The notes: generated from the letters alone by a model not told the origin. Shown: positions 31,144 to 38,964, counted from the first letter of the stretch. The stretch: DNA of 64,000 nt from Capnocytophaga stomatis (GCF_002302635.1 NZ_CP022387.1:1550001-1614000), one strand, 5' to 3'. A program made the numbers and translations.

Positions 31144-31694
31144 AGAAAATTTTATTATTAGTTAGTTTTATTTCAATACTTAGTTGTAAAACAAGTATAG
31201 ATGATTTGCAAACACAGCGTAAGCCTTATTTAGGGAAAGAATTACGTACCGATGGGTATTATTACTCAAATGTTATTACTATTGATAGTAAGTATGATAA
31301 TGAAAGAAAATATATTTATATATGTATTTTTTATAAAAATGGGGTTTGCTATAATATTCCAACAAGAGATATTCAAGACAATGAAACTATTTTACAACTC
31401 TTAGAAAATTTAGAAAAAGAGTTGTTATTAAATCCTAATACTATCAATGATTTACGTGCAAAAGCATATCATATAGGTGTCTTTCAAATAAATTCTTCTG
31501 TTATTGAAATGGAAACATTTGAAGGAAGTATGTTTCCTACATTCAAGCATTATGGAGAAATTTTAAACGATACTACTTTTTTATTACATAAAATAGTAAA
31601 TAGTAAAACAGGATATATTTTTAATAAAAACCTAATGTATAAATTTAAACAATTCAGTCCAAAGCCTGATAGCACGAGTGTTTATATAAAATGA
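31137..31694 (+). CDS. Tandem-array lipoprotein, copy 1 (putative immunity protein)
   Basis: I chose ATG 31137 because it gives the same start (MVKK) as the three paralogs; an upstream in-frame ATG at 31083 lies in unrelated sequence. The 185-residue protein has a lipobox SILSC with Cys17. All four copies share the N-terminal block QRKPYLGKELRTDGYYYS right after the lipid region and the C-terminal FSPKPDST-VYIK, while the middle differs. Copies 1 and 2 form one closely related pair, copies 3 and 4 another. I recognise no named family. A membrane-anchored immunity protein in the periplasm is inferred from the repeated toxin-like tail in front of each copy, not from homology. Confidence 0.75.
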   Translation: MVKKILLLVSFISILSCKTSIDDLQTQRKPYLGKELRTDGYYYSNVITIDSKYDNERKYIYICIFYKNGVCYNIPTRDIQDNETILQLLENLEKELLLNPNTINDLRAKAYHIGVFQINSSVIEMETFEGSMFPTFKHYGEILNDTTFLLHKIVNSKTGYIFNKNLMYKFKQFSPKPDSTSVYIK

Positions 31695-31707
31695 AAAAAT
31701 AACCAGA

Positions 31708-31854
31708 ATAGGTTACAACAGCGAACGAAACGTACGAGTACCCATACAAAATGGATTTCATAATCTTTTTGGGGTGCCTCATTTTAGAAGGTTAAACCTT
31801 TCTGATAGGTTATATTATGGTTATTATTCATCAAATCCTTATACATTATGGTAA
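31708..31854 (+). pseudogene. Startless 48-codon tail, unit 2
   Basis: An open frame of 48 codons (IGYNSERN ... NPYTLW, then TAA) begins right after copy 1 of the lipoprotein and has no start codon of its own. Its stop TAA (31852-31854) overlaps the next lipoprotein start: ATGGTAA. Three copies (here, 32404 and 33079) keep the same frame with mostly conservative or synonymous changes, as expected of a former protein end and not of a promoter region. Confidence 0.7.
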
Positions 31855-32390
31855 AGAAATTTTTAATATTAGTTAGTTTTATCTCAACACTTAGTTGCAA
31901 AACAAGTATTGATGATTTGCAAATGCAACGCAGACCTTATTTAGGAAAAGAGTTACGAACAGATGGGTACTATTATTCAAATATTGTAAATCAAAAATAT
32001 AGTAAATATATTTTTATTGGAATTTTTTACAAAAATGGTGTTTGTTATAATTTAGCGAGTAGAGATATTGGTAAAGGCGAAAATATTCCTGAACTTTTGA
32101 AAAATTTGGAAAGAGAGATATTATTAAATGCTGATTACATAAAATCTGTGTGCTCCAAAGGAGATAAAATAGGTATTTTCCAAGTAAATTATCCTACTCT
32201 TGAAATGGAAACCCTCGAAAGTAGTGTTTTTCCTACATTTAAGCATTATGGTGAGATTTTAAATGATTCTACTTTTGTTTTACACAGAACGGTCAATAGT
32301 AAGAAAGGGAATGTTGTTTATGAAAATTTGACTTACAAATTTAAAAAATTCAGTCCCAAACCAGATAGTACTTGTGTTTATATAAAATAA
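31848..32390 (+). CDS. Tandem-array lipoprotein, copy 2 (putative immunity protein)
   Basis: The 180-residue product starts MVKKFLILVSFISTLSC (Cys17) and follows copy 1 closely along the whole length, including DLQMQRRPYLGKELRTDGYYYS, FKHYGEILNDSTFVLH and the C-terminal SPKPDSTCVYIK. Differences are concentrated in the middle segment (about residues 55-120). The start codon overlaps the stop of the startless tail in the ATGGTAA arrangement, so in the ancestral unit this gene was probably translated by coupling to a longer upstream gene. Periplasmic location is likely because no acidic residues follow the lipid cysteine directly. Confidence 0.75.
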   Translation: MVKKFLILVSFISTLSCKTSIDDLQMQRRPYLGKELRTDGYYYSNIVNQKYSKYIFIGIFYKNGVCYNLASRDIGKGENIPELLKNLEREILLNADYIKSVCSKGDKIGIFQVNYPTLEMETLESSVFPTFKHYGEILNDSTFVLHRTVNSKKGNVVYENLTYKFKKFSPKPDSTCVYIK

Positions 32391-32403
32391 TAAAGGATCC
32401 AGA

Positions 32404-32550
32404 ATAGGTTACAACAGCGAAAGAAACGTACGAGCACCCATACAAAATGGATTTCATAATCTTTTTGGAGCACCTCATTCTAGAAGGTTAAACCTTTCTG
32501 ACAAAATTTATTATGGTTATCATTCATCAAATTCTTATACATTATGGTAA
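32404..32550 (+). pseudogene. Startless 48-codon tail, unit 3
   Basis: Second full copy of the tail frame (starts ATAGGTTACAACAGC, ends TATGGTAA). Compared with 31708 it has a few amino-acid changes (V to A, F to S, R to K, L to I, Y to H, P to S) and no stop or frameshift. Confidence 0.7.
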
Positions 32551-33065
32551 AGAAATTTTTATTATTCGCATTTATATTGTTGTTTTTGTCGTGTTACAAA
32601 CAAACAGTAGAAAGTTTGACTATGCAGCGTAAGCCTTATTTAGGAAAAGAATTACGTACTGACGGATATTATTATTCTCTTTCAGATCCTTGGGGAGGAA
32701 ACGGAATTTTTGTGTTCAATAGAAATGGTGTTTGTTTACAAGTTTTCATAAGTAGAAAAGAAAAAAATATTTTATCTATCATAGAAAATGAGATATTACT
32801 AAATCCTGAATTTATAAAAAAAGCAAAGGAAGAACCGCATTCCTACGGTGTTTTTTTAATAAATTATCCCAATATTGAAACAGAAACTTTTATAGGGAGA
32901 AGTACGTACAGACAATACCACACTATTGAGGAGATTTTAAATGATACAACCTTTGTAATCCATAAAGAAAAAGGGTTGGGAAATAAATGGTTTGATTCAA
33001 ATACAACATATCATTTCAGACAATTCAGTCCAAAGCCTGATAGTACAAATGTTTATATAAAATAA
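32544..33065 (+). CDS. Tandem-array lipoprotein, copy 3 (putative immunity protein)
   Basis: This 173-residue lipoprotein (lipobox LFLSC, Cys17, then YKQTVESL) shares the QRKPYLGKELRTDGYYYS block and the FSPKPDSTNVYIK end with copies 1 and 2, but its middle is different. It contains DPWGGNGIFVFNRNGVC, then EEPHSYGVF and TFIGRSTYRQYHTI. It is nearly identical to copy 4. The mosaic of constant ends and a variable middle is what repeated recombination between paralogs, or between specificity variants of immunity proteins, would leave. The unit length from this start to the next is 675 bases. Confidence 0.75.
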   Translation: MVKKFLLFAFILLFLSCYKQTVESLTMQRKPYLGKELRTDGYYYSLSDPWGGNGIFVFNRNGVCLQVFISRKEKNILSIIENEILLNPEFIKKAKEEPHSYGVFLINYPNIETETFIGRSTYRQYHTIEEILNDTTFVIHKEKGLGNKWFDSNTTYHFRQFSPKPDSTNVYIK

Positions 33066-33078
33066 AAAAGGAGCCAAA

Positions 33079-33225
33079 GTAGGTTACAACAGCGAAAGAA
33101 ACGTACGAGCACCGATACAAAACGGTTTTCACAACCTTTTTGGTGTGCCCCATTTTAGAAGATTGAGTCTTTCTGACAGATTATATTATGGTTATTATTC
33201 ATCAAATCCTTATACATTATGGTAA
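33079..33225 (+). pseudogene. Startless 48-codon tail, unit 4
   Basis: Third full copy (starts GTAGGTTACAACAGC). Many of its differences from the other copies are at third codon positions (for example CAAAACGGTTTTCAC for CAAAATGGATTTCAT), a sign of past selection on the protein. Confidence 0.7.
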
Positions 33226-33743
33226 AGAAATTTTTAATATTCACATTCACACTATTGTTTTTGTCGTGTTACAAACAAACAGTAGAAAGTTTAACTATGC
33301 AACGTAAGCCTTATTTAGGGAAAGAATTACGAACAGATGGCTATTATTATTCCCTTACACACCCTTGGGGAGGGAACGGAATTTTTGTATTTAATAGAAA
33401 TGGTATCTGTTTACGTATTTATACAAGAACAGAAGAGAATATTTTCTCTGTTATAGAAAACAAGATATTACTAAACTCTGAATTTATAAAAAAGGCAAAA
33501 GAAGAACCTCATTCCTACGGTGTTTTTTCAATAAATTATCCCAATATTGAAACAGAAACTTTTATAGGGAGAAGTACATATAGGCAATACCATACTATTG
33601 GAGAAATTTTAAACGATACAACTTTTATTATTTATAAAGAAAAAGGGTTGGGAAACAAATGGTTTGATTCAAATACAATATATCATTTCAAAGAATTTAG
33701 TCCCAAACCTGATAGTACAAATGTTTATATAAAACCTGTCTAA
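33219..33743 (+). CDS. Tandem-array lipoprotein, copy 4, with IS-altered end
   Basis: This lipoprotein (lipobox LFLSC, Cys17) is the close partner of copy 3. The IS element at 33732 entered in the codons just before the stop: the present frame ends NVYIKPV and uses a stop inside the element, while removal of the IS and one target copy restores NVYIK followed by TAA, as in copy 3. The protein is therefore lengthened by two residues only (174 instead of 172) and is probably still functional. It may have lost coupling to whatever followed. Confidence 0.75.
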   Translation: MVKKFLIFTFTLLFLSCYKQTVESLTMQRKPYLGKELRTDGYYYSLTHPWGGNGIFVFNRNGICLRIYTRTEENIFSVIENKILLNSEFIKKAKEEPHSYGVFSINYPNIETETFIGRSTYRQYHTIGEILNDTTFIIYKEKGLGNKWFDSNTIYHFKEFSPKPDSTNVYIKPV

Positions 33744-34625
33744 ACTTTTTAAGAGGAAAATTAAAAGTTCCAAGAATTTTTAGCATTTTTGTTTTGCATA
33801 ACAAAATGAAAATCAAGGAACTTTGAGCAAAGATATAATAAAAAAATGGATTATTTCCCATTTGAGTATTGGAAAAAGAGGATTTAAAACAAAATTTGAT
33901 TTATCATTAATTTTTCTTCTGATAGTCAAACGATTAAAAACAGGTTGCCAGTGGAGGGAACTTCCGGTAGAAGTGTATTTTAAAGACCAAAAAATAAGCT
34001 ATCAAACAGTCTATTATTATTTCAATAAATGGAGTAAAGATGGTAGTTTTAAGCGAATTTGGCTTAATTTGTTGCTTGAGAATCGGAGAAAATTAGATTT
34101 ATCAAGCGTCCAACTTGATGGTAGTCATACTCGATGTCGAATGGGAGGACAATCTGTTGGTTATCAGTTAAGAAAAAAGTCAAAGACCACGAATTCTATC
34201 TTTCTGTGTGATAATTTGGGGCAAATTTTAGCAATGGGTAGTCCAAAATCCGGTAATCATCACGATTTGAATAATATAGACTTTGTTTTAAAAGAGATTT
34301 TGAATCTTTTGGAGGAAGCGAAAATAGAGCATAAAGGCTTGTTTGTCAATGCAGATGCAGGTTTTGATAGCCGAGACTTAAAAAGTTTTTTACAGGAAAA
34401 AGAAATAATACCTAATATCAAACAAAATCCCAGAAATGGACAAAATGAAAATATTTATTTTGACGAAGAATTATATAAAAATCGGTTTAAAATAGAGAGA
34501 AGTTTTGCGTGGCTTGATGGTTTTAAAGGATTGATTATAAGATATGAAACCCTAAACACAACTTGGATGGCTATGTTGTATCTAGGGATTATACTAACAT
34601 TTATTCGAAAAGTTTAAACAAGTTT
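33732..34625 (+). mobile_element. IS5-family insertion sequence, copy A
   Basis: The 894-bp element is bounded by inverted ends AAACCTGTCTAAACTTTT and AAACTTGTTTAAACTTTT (18 bp, 2 mismatches). It is flanked by a 3-bp target duplication ATA (33729-33731 and 34626-34628). Deleting the element and one ATA gives the sequence found after lipoprotein copy 3, which fixes the ends to the base. It contains one transposase gene. A second copy of the same length lies at 42023-42916 in the opposite orientation. Confidence 0.93.
33823..34617 (+). CDS. IS5-family transposase, copy A
   Basis: The 264-residue DDE transposase starts with TTG 33823; the only nearby ATG opens a six-codon frame. It has the N-terminal DUF4096-like helix-turn-helix region (RLKTGCQWRELP and ISYQTVYYYFNKWSKDG). 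The acidic triad follows: Asp in LDGSH, Asp in NADAGFDS, Glu in KIERSFAWL. IERxFxWL is the usual IS5 Y-(2)-R-(3)-E-(6)-K-like region. The frame is intact, and the protein is identical to that of copy B, so the element moved recently and may still be active. Confidence 0.93.
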   Translation: MSKDIIKKWIISHLSIGKRGFKTKFDLSLIFLLIVKRLKTGCQWRELPVEVYFKDQKISYQTVYYYFNKWSKDGSFKRIWLNLLLENRRKLDLSSVQLDGSHTRCRMGGQSVGYQLRKKSKTTNSIFLCDNLGQILAMGSPKSGNHHDLNNIDFVLKEILNLLEEAKIEHKGLFVNADAGFDSRDLKSFLQEKEIIPNIKQNPRNGQNENIYFDEELYKNRFKIERSFAWLDGFKGLIIRYETLNTTWMAMLYLGIILTFIRKV

Positions 34626-34647
34626 ATAAAATAAAAAAGTAACCAAA

Positions 34648-34882
34648 ATAGGCTACAACAGCTTTACGTCAAGTAGGAAACATATTAGAGAGTGTAAGTG
34701 ATGCAATGCTAATCCTAATTCTAGAAGTAAAATCCTATGGCTGGAGGATTTAAAGATGCTCTATTTTTTCAAATGGAAGACATATTATTGTCACACGTTC
34801 CGATGGAACAATGATTACTACTCTTAAGAATACTATGGGTAATAAATATTTTAATAAAGCCACAACTATATGGACACGATAA
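34648..34882 (+). pseudogene. Decayed protein tail, possible toxin C-terminus
   Basis: The first 15 bases (ATAGGCTACAACAGC) are the same anchor that opens the tails at 31708, 32404 and 33079, then the sequence changes completely. Open pieces in different frames read like one broken coding end: SRSK, then GGFKDALFF, then an open stretch from 34754 with GRHIIVTRSDGT, KNTMGNKYFNK and a final TIWTR. The last piece stops at 34880-34882, overlapping the next start codon (ATGGACACGATAA). I infer a second toxin-type tail with frameshifts. The family is not recognised. Confidence 0.5.
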
Positions 34883-35343
34883 CTAAACTTAAATGCTATA
34901 AAATATGCAATGTGATAGAAGTAACACTAGAAGAAATACTTTTAGAGTTGTATATTAACATTGAATATTTGGGTAAGAAAAAGGCTTTAAAAATAGCAAT
35001 CTCAGATGATGGAGAAACGATTTTATTTTCAGAAACCAAGCATTGGATAGAGACAAAAGACTTGGATAGTGAAATTTATTCAATAAAGAAAATTGATAAA
35101 GAAGAATCAAAATTAGGGAGGCTGTTAGGGAAAAGAATTTTAGATATTCAATTTGGCATCGGGAAGGAATCTAATGGAGAAAATGTTATTTATTATGTAA
35201 TGATAAAAACAGACGATAATAATTGTTTATTTTTTAATAATGGAGATGAAGGAAAGTACGTTTTTGATGAAATAGAAGCTATATTAGCAGATAATATCTA
35301 TCAATATAGGTGGGAAAGAATCCCGCCTAGTATTACAATATGA
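34870..35343 (+). CDS. Small acidic protein, putative immunity protein
   Basis: The 157-residue soluble protein has no signal peptide and is rich in Glu, Asp, Lys and Ile, the composition usual for cytoplasmic immunity proteins. Its ATG lies 10 bases inside the stop of the preceding decayed tail, the same overlap logic as in the lipoprotein units. I recognise no named family. The sequence has a run of short beta-type segments (KALKIAISDDGETILFSETK, DIQFGIGKE, YYVMIKTDDNNCLFF). It is intact, unlike the tail in front of it. Function is inferred from context. Confidence 0.6.
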   Translation: MDTITKLKCYKICNVIEVTLEEILLELYINIEYLGKKKALKIAISDDGETILFSETKHWIETKDLDSEIYSIKKIDKEESKLGRLLGKRILDIQFGIGKESNGENVIYYVMIKTDDNNCLFFNNGDEGKYVFDEIEAILADNIYQYRWERIPPSITI

Positions 35344-35367
35344 TAGTATTGATAAAATATTTGAGTT

Positions 35368-35949
35368 ATGAAAAAGTTATACATTCTTGTAATTTGGAGC
35401 TTTCTGATACAATCTTGTGCATTGATAACTTCTCACCAATCGTTTCAATCGGAAAGAAGTACAAAAACTTCTTTTGATAATAAAAAAAGTATTTAAAGGT
35501 TTTTCAAAAATATTAATTTTTTTCGAAGATGGAACTTTTTTATCAATTAAATATAATGGTAATATTGATGAATATGTTAAAAATAAAAAGCATAAAATGT
35601 ATAATTATTTTGATGATGATAAATTTATTTAGGGAGTATATGTAGTTGATAATAAAATTGTTATAATAGAAAGCTTAAAAAAGTACATCAATGGGGATTT
35701 TTGAACGCTTTTCGTTGGAAAGGAAAGATAGAAGGAGATATTTTATGTATATATGCAAATATGAAAGTAGATAAAAATCAACAGAGATATCTTACTTTCG
35801 AGGAAGGAGAAAGATTTAACAATCGCAAAGATGCTTCTAATCAAATTTCTAAAATAGAGAGTAAAAAAGCGTGGGGTAATTCTGTTAGGGGTGAGCACCT
35901 GTCAAACCTTCTCCTACTTGGTAGAAATAATAAATATAAGTTTTTGTAA
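35368..35949 (+). pseudogene. Broken lipoprotein gene
   Basis: A lipoprotein start (MKKLYILVIWSFLIQSCAL, lipobox IQSC) begins at 35368 and stops after 42 codons in AAAAAAAGTATTTAA, a poly-A tract where a one-base shift restores the frame (VFKGFSKILIFFEDGTF and KYNGNIDEYVKNKK). That frame meets an internal TAG near 35630 and then continues GVYVVDNKIVIIESLKKYINGD. A further shift near 35700 leads to the open end at 35949 (AFRWKGKIEGDIL). At least two frameshifts and one stop show decay of a single gene of roughly 190 codons. The 82-codon open frame at 35701-35949 is its tail, not a gene. Confidence 0.65.
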
Positions 35950-35951
35950 AT

Positions 35952-36461
35952 ATGACACTTAACCAATATAACATCCTAATTGATAATTTTGCTGAAATTT
36001 ACGTCGATTATAAATTGGGATACATTTCTGGAAAGGAAATCATAGAACTGTCCAAAAAAGGAATGATTAAAAAATCGGACGAATTAAGAAATTATTTTTT
36101 GGAAGATGCTTATTTGAAGTCTGAAAATCAATTTATTGAACAAATAATTTCGTTTTGTAATGAAGATAACAATCCTTGTGATGAAAAAGATGATGTATTT
36201 GATATTCCTGACGAATATTTTAGAATATGGGAATTGGATTCTTTACTAACCATTCATCAAATGAATATTTCAGAAGAAGAAAAACTTGATAAGGTTTATG
36301 AGGCGTTTTATAGTCTTAATTTTCCTAATAGATGGGCGTTGAATAAAATCATAAGGTATTCAATTAAAACGGAAAATATTTTATATAGCGATGCGGAATT
36401 AATAAAAAATCTTGAAAATTATATCGAAAAGGAGTTGTGTTTTTTCTTGGGTAGAAAATAG
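35952..36461 (+). CDS. DUF2247-like protein, copy 1
   Basis: The 169-residue soluble acidic protein has the pattern I associate with DUF2247: an N-terminal helical part with YKLGYISGKEIIELSKKG, then FRIWELDSLLTIHQMNISEEEKLDKVYEAFYSLNFPNRW. The role of DUF2247 is not known; members occur in immunity-gene clusters of polymorphic toxin loci. It begins 2 bases after the broken lipoprotein frame and is followed 27 bases later by a second member. The two align in order and spacing (WITIEQVI / YISGKEII; SKLDKVSFLYMDFNYPQSW / EKLDKVYEAFYSLNFPNRW) but have diverged strongly. Confidence 0.6.
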   Translation: MTLNQYNILIDNFAEIYVDYKLGYISGKEIIELSKKGMIKKSDELRNYFLEDAYLKSENQFIEQIISFCNEDNNPCDEKDDVFDIPDEYFRIWELDSLLTIHQMNISEEEKLDKVYEAFYSLNFPNRWALNKIIRYSIKTENILYSDAELIKNLENYIEKELCFFLGRK

Positions 36462-36488
36462 TTTTTAAAAAAATTATTTGATGTTGTT

Positions 36489-36995
36489 ATGAAAATATTC
36501 GAAAGAGATTTTATTCTTAAAGATTGGAATGCAGTTTGCGTAGGTTTAGGAAAGGGTTGGATAACAATAGAACAGGTTATTATTTTTTGTAAAGAGGGAA
36601 AGATTCTTTGTTCAGATGACCAATTAGCAGATGCTTATGTATTAGCAGATTCATATAGTGAAGAAGCTCTCAATGAATTTGTGCAAAATATGGGTGTGGA
36701 TGCCGAAAATGTAAACATTGAAGAAGATTGTTATTTGTTTTGGGCAGTAGCGTTTTTAATGGATATAATAGCGTCAGATGATAGTAAAATGTCCAAATTG
36801 GATAAAGTAAGTTTTTTGTATATGGATTTTAATTATCCGCAATCGTGGTCTGATTTTATTTATTATATGCCTGTAAGAGAAGGGGCTCCGAGTGGAATAG
36901 ATGCATTGTATAACAATATGATTACCTATACAGAAAACTCAATTAAGCATTTATTAGATAGAGGTATTTTATTGAAGAATTTAATTTTACAATAA
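36489..36995 (+). CDS. DUF2247-like protein, copy 2
   Basis: This 168-residue acidic soluble protein is a diverged paralog of the preceding gene, with the conserved core YLFWAVAFLMDII and SKLDKVSFLYMDFNYPQSWSDF near residues 80-120. Its last dozen residues (DRGILLKNLILQ) are read from DNA that, in another frame, encodes the end of a lipocalin-like protein. The original C-terminus was therefore probably replaced by a junction with foreign sequence. Immunity function is an inference from the surrounding array. Confidence 0.6.
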   Translation: MKIFERDFILKDWNAVCVGLGKGWITIEQVIIFCKEGKILCSDDQLADAYVLADSYSEEALNEFVQNMGVDAENVNIEEDCYLFWAVAFLMDIIASDDSKMSKLDKVSFLYMDFNYPQSWSDFIYYMPVREGAPSGIDALYNNMITYTENSIKHLLDRGILLKNLILQ

Positions 36996-37078
36996 GTGGC
37001 AATACTCTCACGATGACCTTGGTAGAGCAAGATAATAATATAACAATTACTACAGTTACAACATATAAGAAAAGATAG
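36962..37078 (+). pseudogene. 3' remnant of a lipocalin-like gene
   Basis: In a frame different from the DUF2247 gene, an open stretch reads FNFTISGNTLTMT, then LVEQDNNI, then TTVTTYKK with a stop at 37076-37078. The TISGNTL and TTYKK elements are the usual closing strands of small lipocalin-like lipoproteins in Bacteroidota. The front of the gene is missing, and the piece overlaps the last 34 bases of the DUF2247 gene. Confidence 0.55.
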
Positions 37079-37101
37079 TTAAAACAATAAATTCTGAAAT
37101 G

Positions 37102-37139
37102 AATCCTCAGCAGTATGTATTATTGTTGGGGATTTTTTC
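37102..37139 (+). terminator. Terminator at the right edge of the island
   Basis: AATCCTCAGCA pairs with TGTTGGGGATT (with G-T pairs), followed by TTTTTTC. Confidence 0.65.
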
Positions 37140-37165
37140 TTTGTTATAAAAACGAAATCTTGCTT

Positions 37166-37194
37166 TTTGAATTCTTAATTTTTCACTACATTTG
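37166..37194 (+). promoter_or_regulatory. Promoter for aspS
   Basis: TTTG (37166-37169), 17 bases, TACATTTG (37187-37194): exact -33 and -7 match, 24 bases before the start codon. Confidence 0.75.
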
Positions 37195-37218
37195 CAATCG
37201 TAAAACAAATCTCTAAAA

Positions 37219-38964
37219 ATGTACAGAACACATACTTGCGGCGAGCTTCGCCTGACGGACGTAAATAAAGAAATCACTCTCAGCGGTTGGGTACAGCGTA
37301 CTCGAAATAAAGGATTTATGATTTGGGTAGATGTCCGTGACCGTTACGGAATCACGCAGCTCATTTTTGACGAACAACGCACTGACAAAAATGTTTTTCA
37401 GCAAGCCGAAGCCCTATCACGGGAAGACGTCATTCAGGTAAGGGGAAAAGTTATTGAACGCGAGTCCAAAAATAAAAATATTCCCACAGGTGAAGTGGAA
37501 ATTTTGGTTACCGAACTTTCCGTGCTTAATAAATCGGAACTTCCTCCTTTCACCATTGAAGATAACACGGACGGCGGGGAAGATATCCGTATGAAATACA
37601 GATATTTGGATATTCGTCGCACACCTGTTCGTAATAATTTGATTTTCCGCCACGAGGTAGCGATGCAGGTTCGCAATTATCTTTCTGCAAAGGGCTTTAT
37701 TGAGGTAGAAACTCCCGTACTTATCAAATCAACACCCGAAGGAGCACGCGATTTTGTGGTGCCGTCACGTATGAACGAGGGAGAGTTTTACGCACTTCCG
37801 CAGTCGCCACAAACCTTCAAGCAACTCTTGATGGTTGGCGGGCTGGACAAATATTTTCAGATAGTAAAATGCTTCCGCGATGAGGATTTACGTGCTGACA
37901 GACAGCCGGAATTCACCCAAATTGACTGTGAAATGTCCTTCGTGGAGCAAGAAGACATCATAAATACCTTCGAAGGACTTACAAAACACCTTTTGAAGGA
38001 AGTAAAAGGCGTTTCGGTAGAAAAATTCCCACGAATGACTTACGCCGAAGCGATGAAAACATACGGAAACGACAAACCGGATATCCGTTTCGGGATGAAA
38101 TTCGGTGAGCTTAACGATATTGCTCAACACAAAGACTTTAAAGTATTTAACGAAGCGGAATTGGTGGTCGGGATTGCCGTTCCGGGAGCTAACAGCTACA
38201 CACGCAAGGAGATTGACGCCCTAATCGAATGGGTAAAACGCCCGCAAGTGGGTGCATCAGGAATGGTGTATGTTAAATGCAACGAAGATGGCAGCTTCAA
38301 ATCGTCTGTGGATAAATTCTACACGGAAGAAGACCTCAAAAAATGGGCAGAACGTACCGAAGCCAAGGCAGGCGACCTGATTTGTATCCTCTCCGGAAAA
38401 GCGGACAAGGTGCGTGGGCAACTTTCAGCCTTGCGTATGGAACTTGCTGAGCGTTTGGGCTTACGCAAAGCGGACGAATTTGCTCCGTTATGGGTGGTAG
38501 ATTTCCCATTGTTGGAGTTCAATGAAGAAGAGAACCGATTTTTTGCAATGCACCATCCGTTTACATCTCCAAAACCCGAAGATATTCCGCTGCTTGACAC
38601 CAATCCGGGGGCAGTACGAGCAAATGCATACGATTTGGTGCTGAACGGAAACGAAATAGGGGGAGGTTCTATCCGAATTTTTGATAAAGAACTTCAATCC
38701 AAAATGTTTGAGTTATTGGGCTTCACGCCTGAGCAAGCAGAGGCACAATTTGGCTTCTTGATGAATGCCTTTAAATACGGAGCACCGCCACACGGAGGCT
38801 TAGCTTTCGGTTTTGATAGGTTGGTAGCCATTTTGGGAGGACAAGAAACCATCCGTGACTTTATAGCCTTCCCGAAAAACAACTCGGGTCGGGATGTGAT
38901 GATTGACGCACCGTCGCCAATTGACCCGGCACAGCTTGATGAATTGCATATCAGGTTAAAATGA
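37219..38964 (+). CDS. aspS: Aspartyl-tRNA synthetase
   Basis: The 581-residue class II synthetase has the N-terminal OB-fold ([25 protein letters not shown]). Motif 2 is [18 protein letters not shown] (about residues 220-237), the bacterial GAD insertion follows (about 280-420), and motif 3 is [14 protein letters not shown] (about 525-538). It charges tRNA-Asp. The full length is normal. The last 160 bases are present a second time at 39601-39760 with only synonymous differences, so the current 3' end was probably swapped or displaced by an insertion. The stop overlaps the next gene start in the ATGA arrangement. Confidence 0.97.
   Translation: MYRTHTCGELRLTDVNKEITLSGWVQRTRNKGFMIWVDVRDRYGITQLIFDEQRTDKNVFQQAEALSREDVIQVRGKVIERESKNKNIPTGEVEILVTELSVLNKSELPPFTIEDNTDGGEDIRMKYRYLDIRRTPVRNNLIFRHEVAMQVRNYLSAKGFIEVETPVLIKSTPEGARDFVVPSRMNEGEFYALPQSPQTFKQLLMVGGLDKYFQIVKCFRDEDLRADRQPEFTQIDCEMSFVEQEDIINTFEGLTKHLLKEVKGVSVEKFPRMTYAEAMKTYGNDKPDIRFGMKFGELNDIAQHKDFKVFNEAELVVGIAVPGANSYTRKEIDALIEWVKRPQVGASGMVYVKCNEDGSFKSSVDKFYTEEDLKKWAERTEAKAGDLICILSGKADKVRGQLSALRMELAERLGLRKADEFAPLWVVDFPLLEFNEEENRFFAMHHPFTSPKPEDIPLLDTNPGAVRANAYDLVLNGNEIGGGSIRIFDKELQSKMFELLGFTPEQAEAQFGFLMNAFKYGAPPHGGLAFGFDRLVAILGGQETIRDFIAFPKNNSGRDVMIDAPSPIDPAQLDELHIRLK

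Noticed and set aside
35701-35949. A separate 82-codon gene
   Set aside because: It has no credible start and continues the coding trace of the broken lipoprotein gene from 35368.
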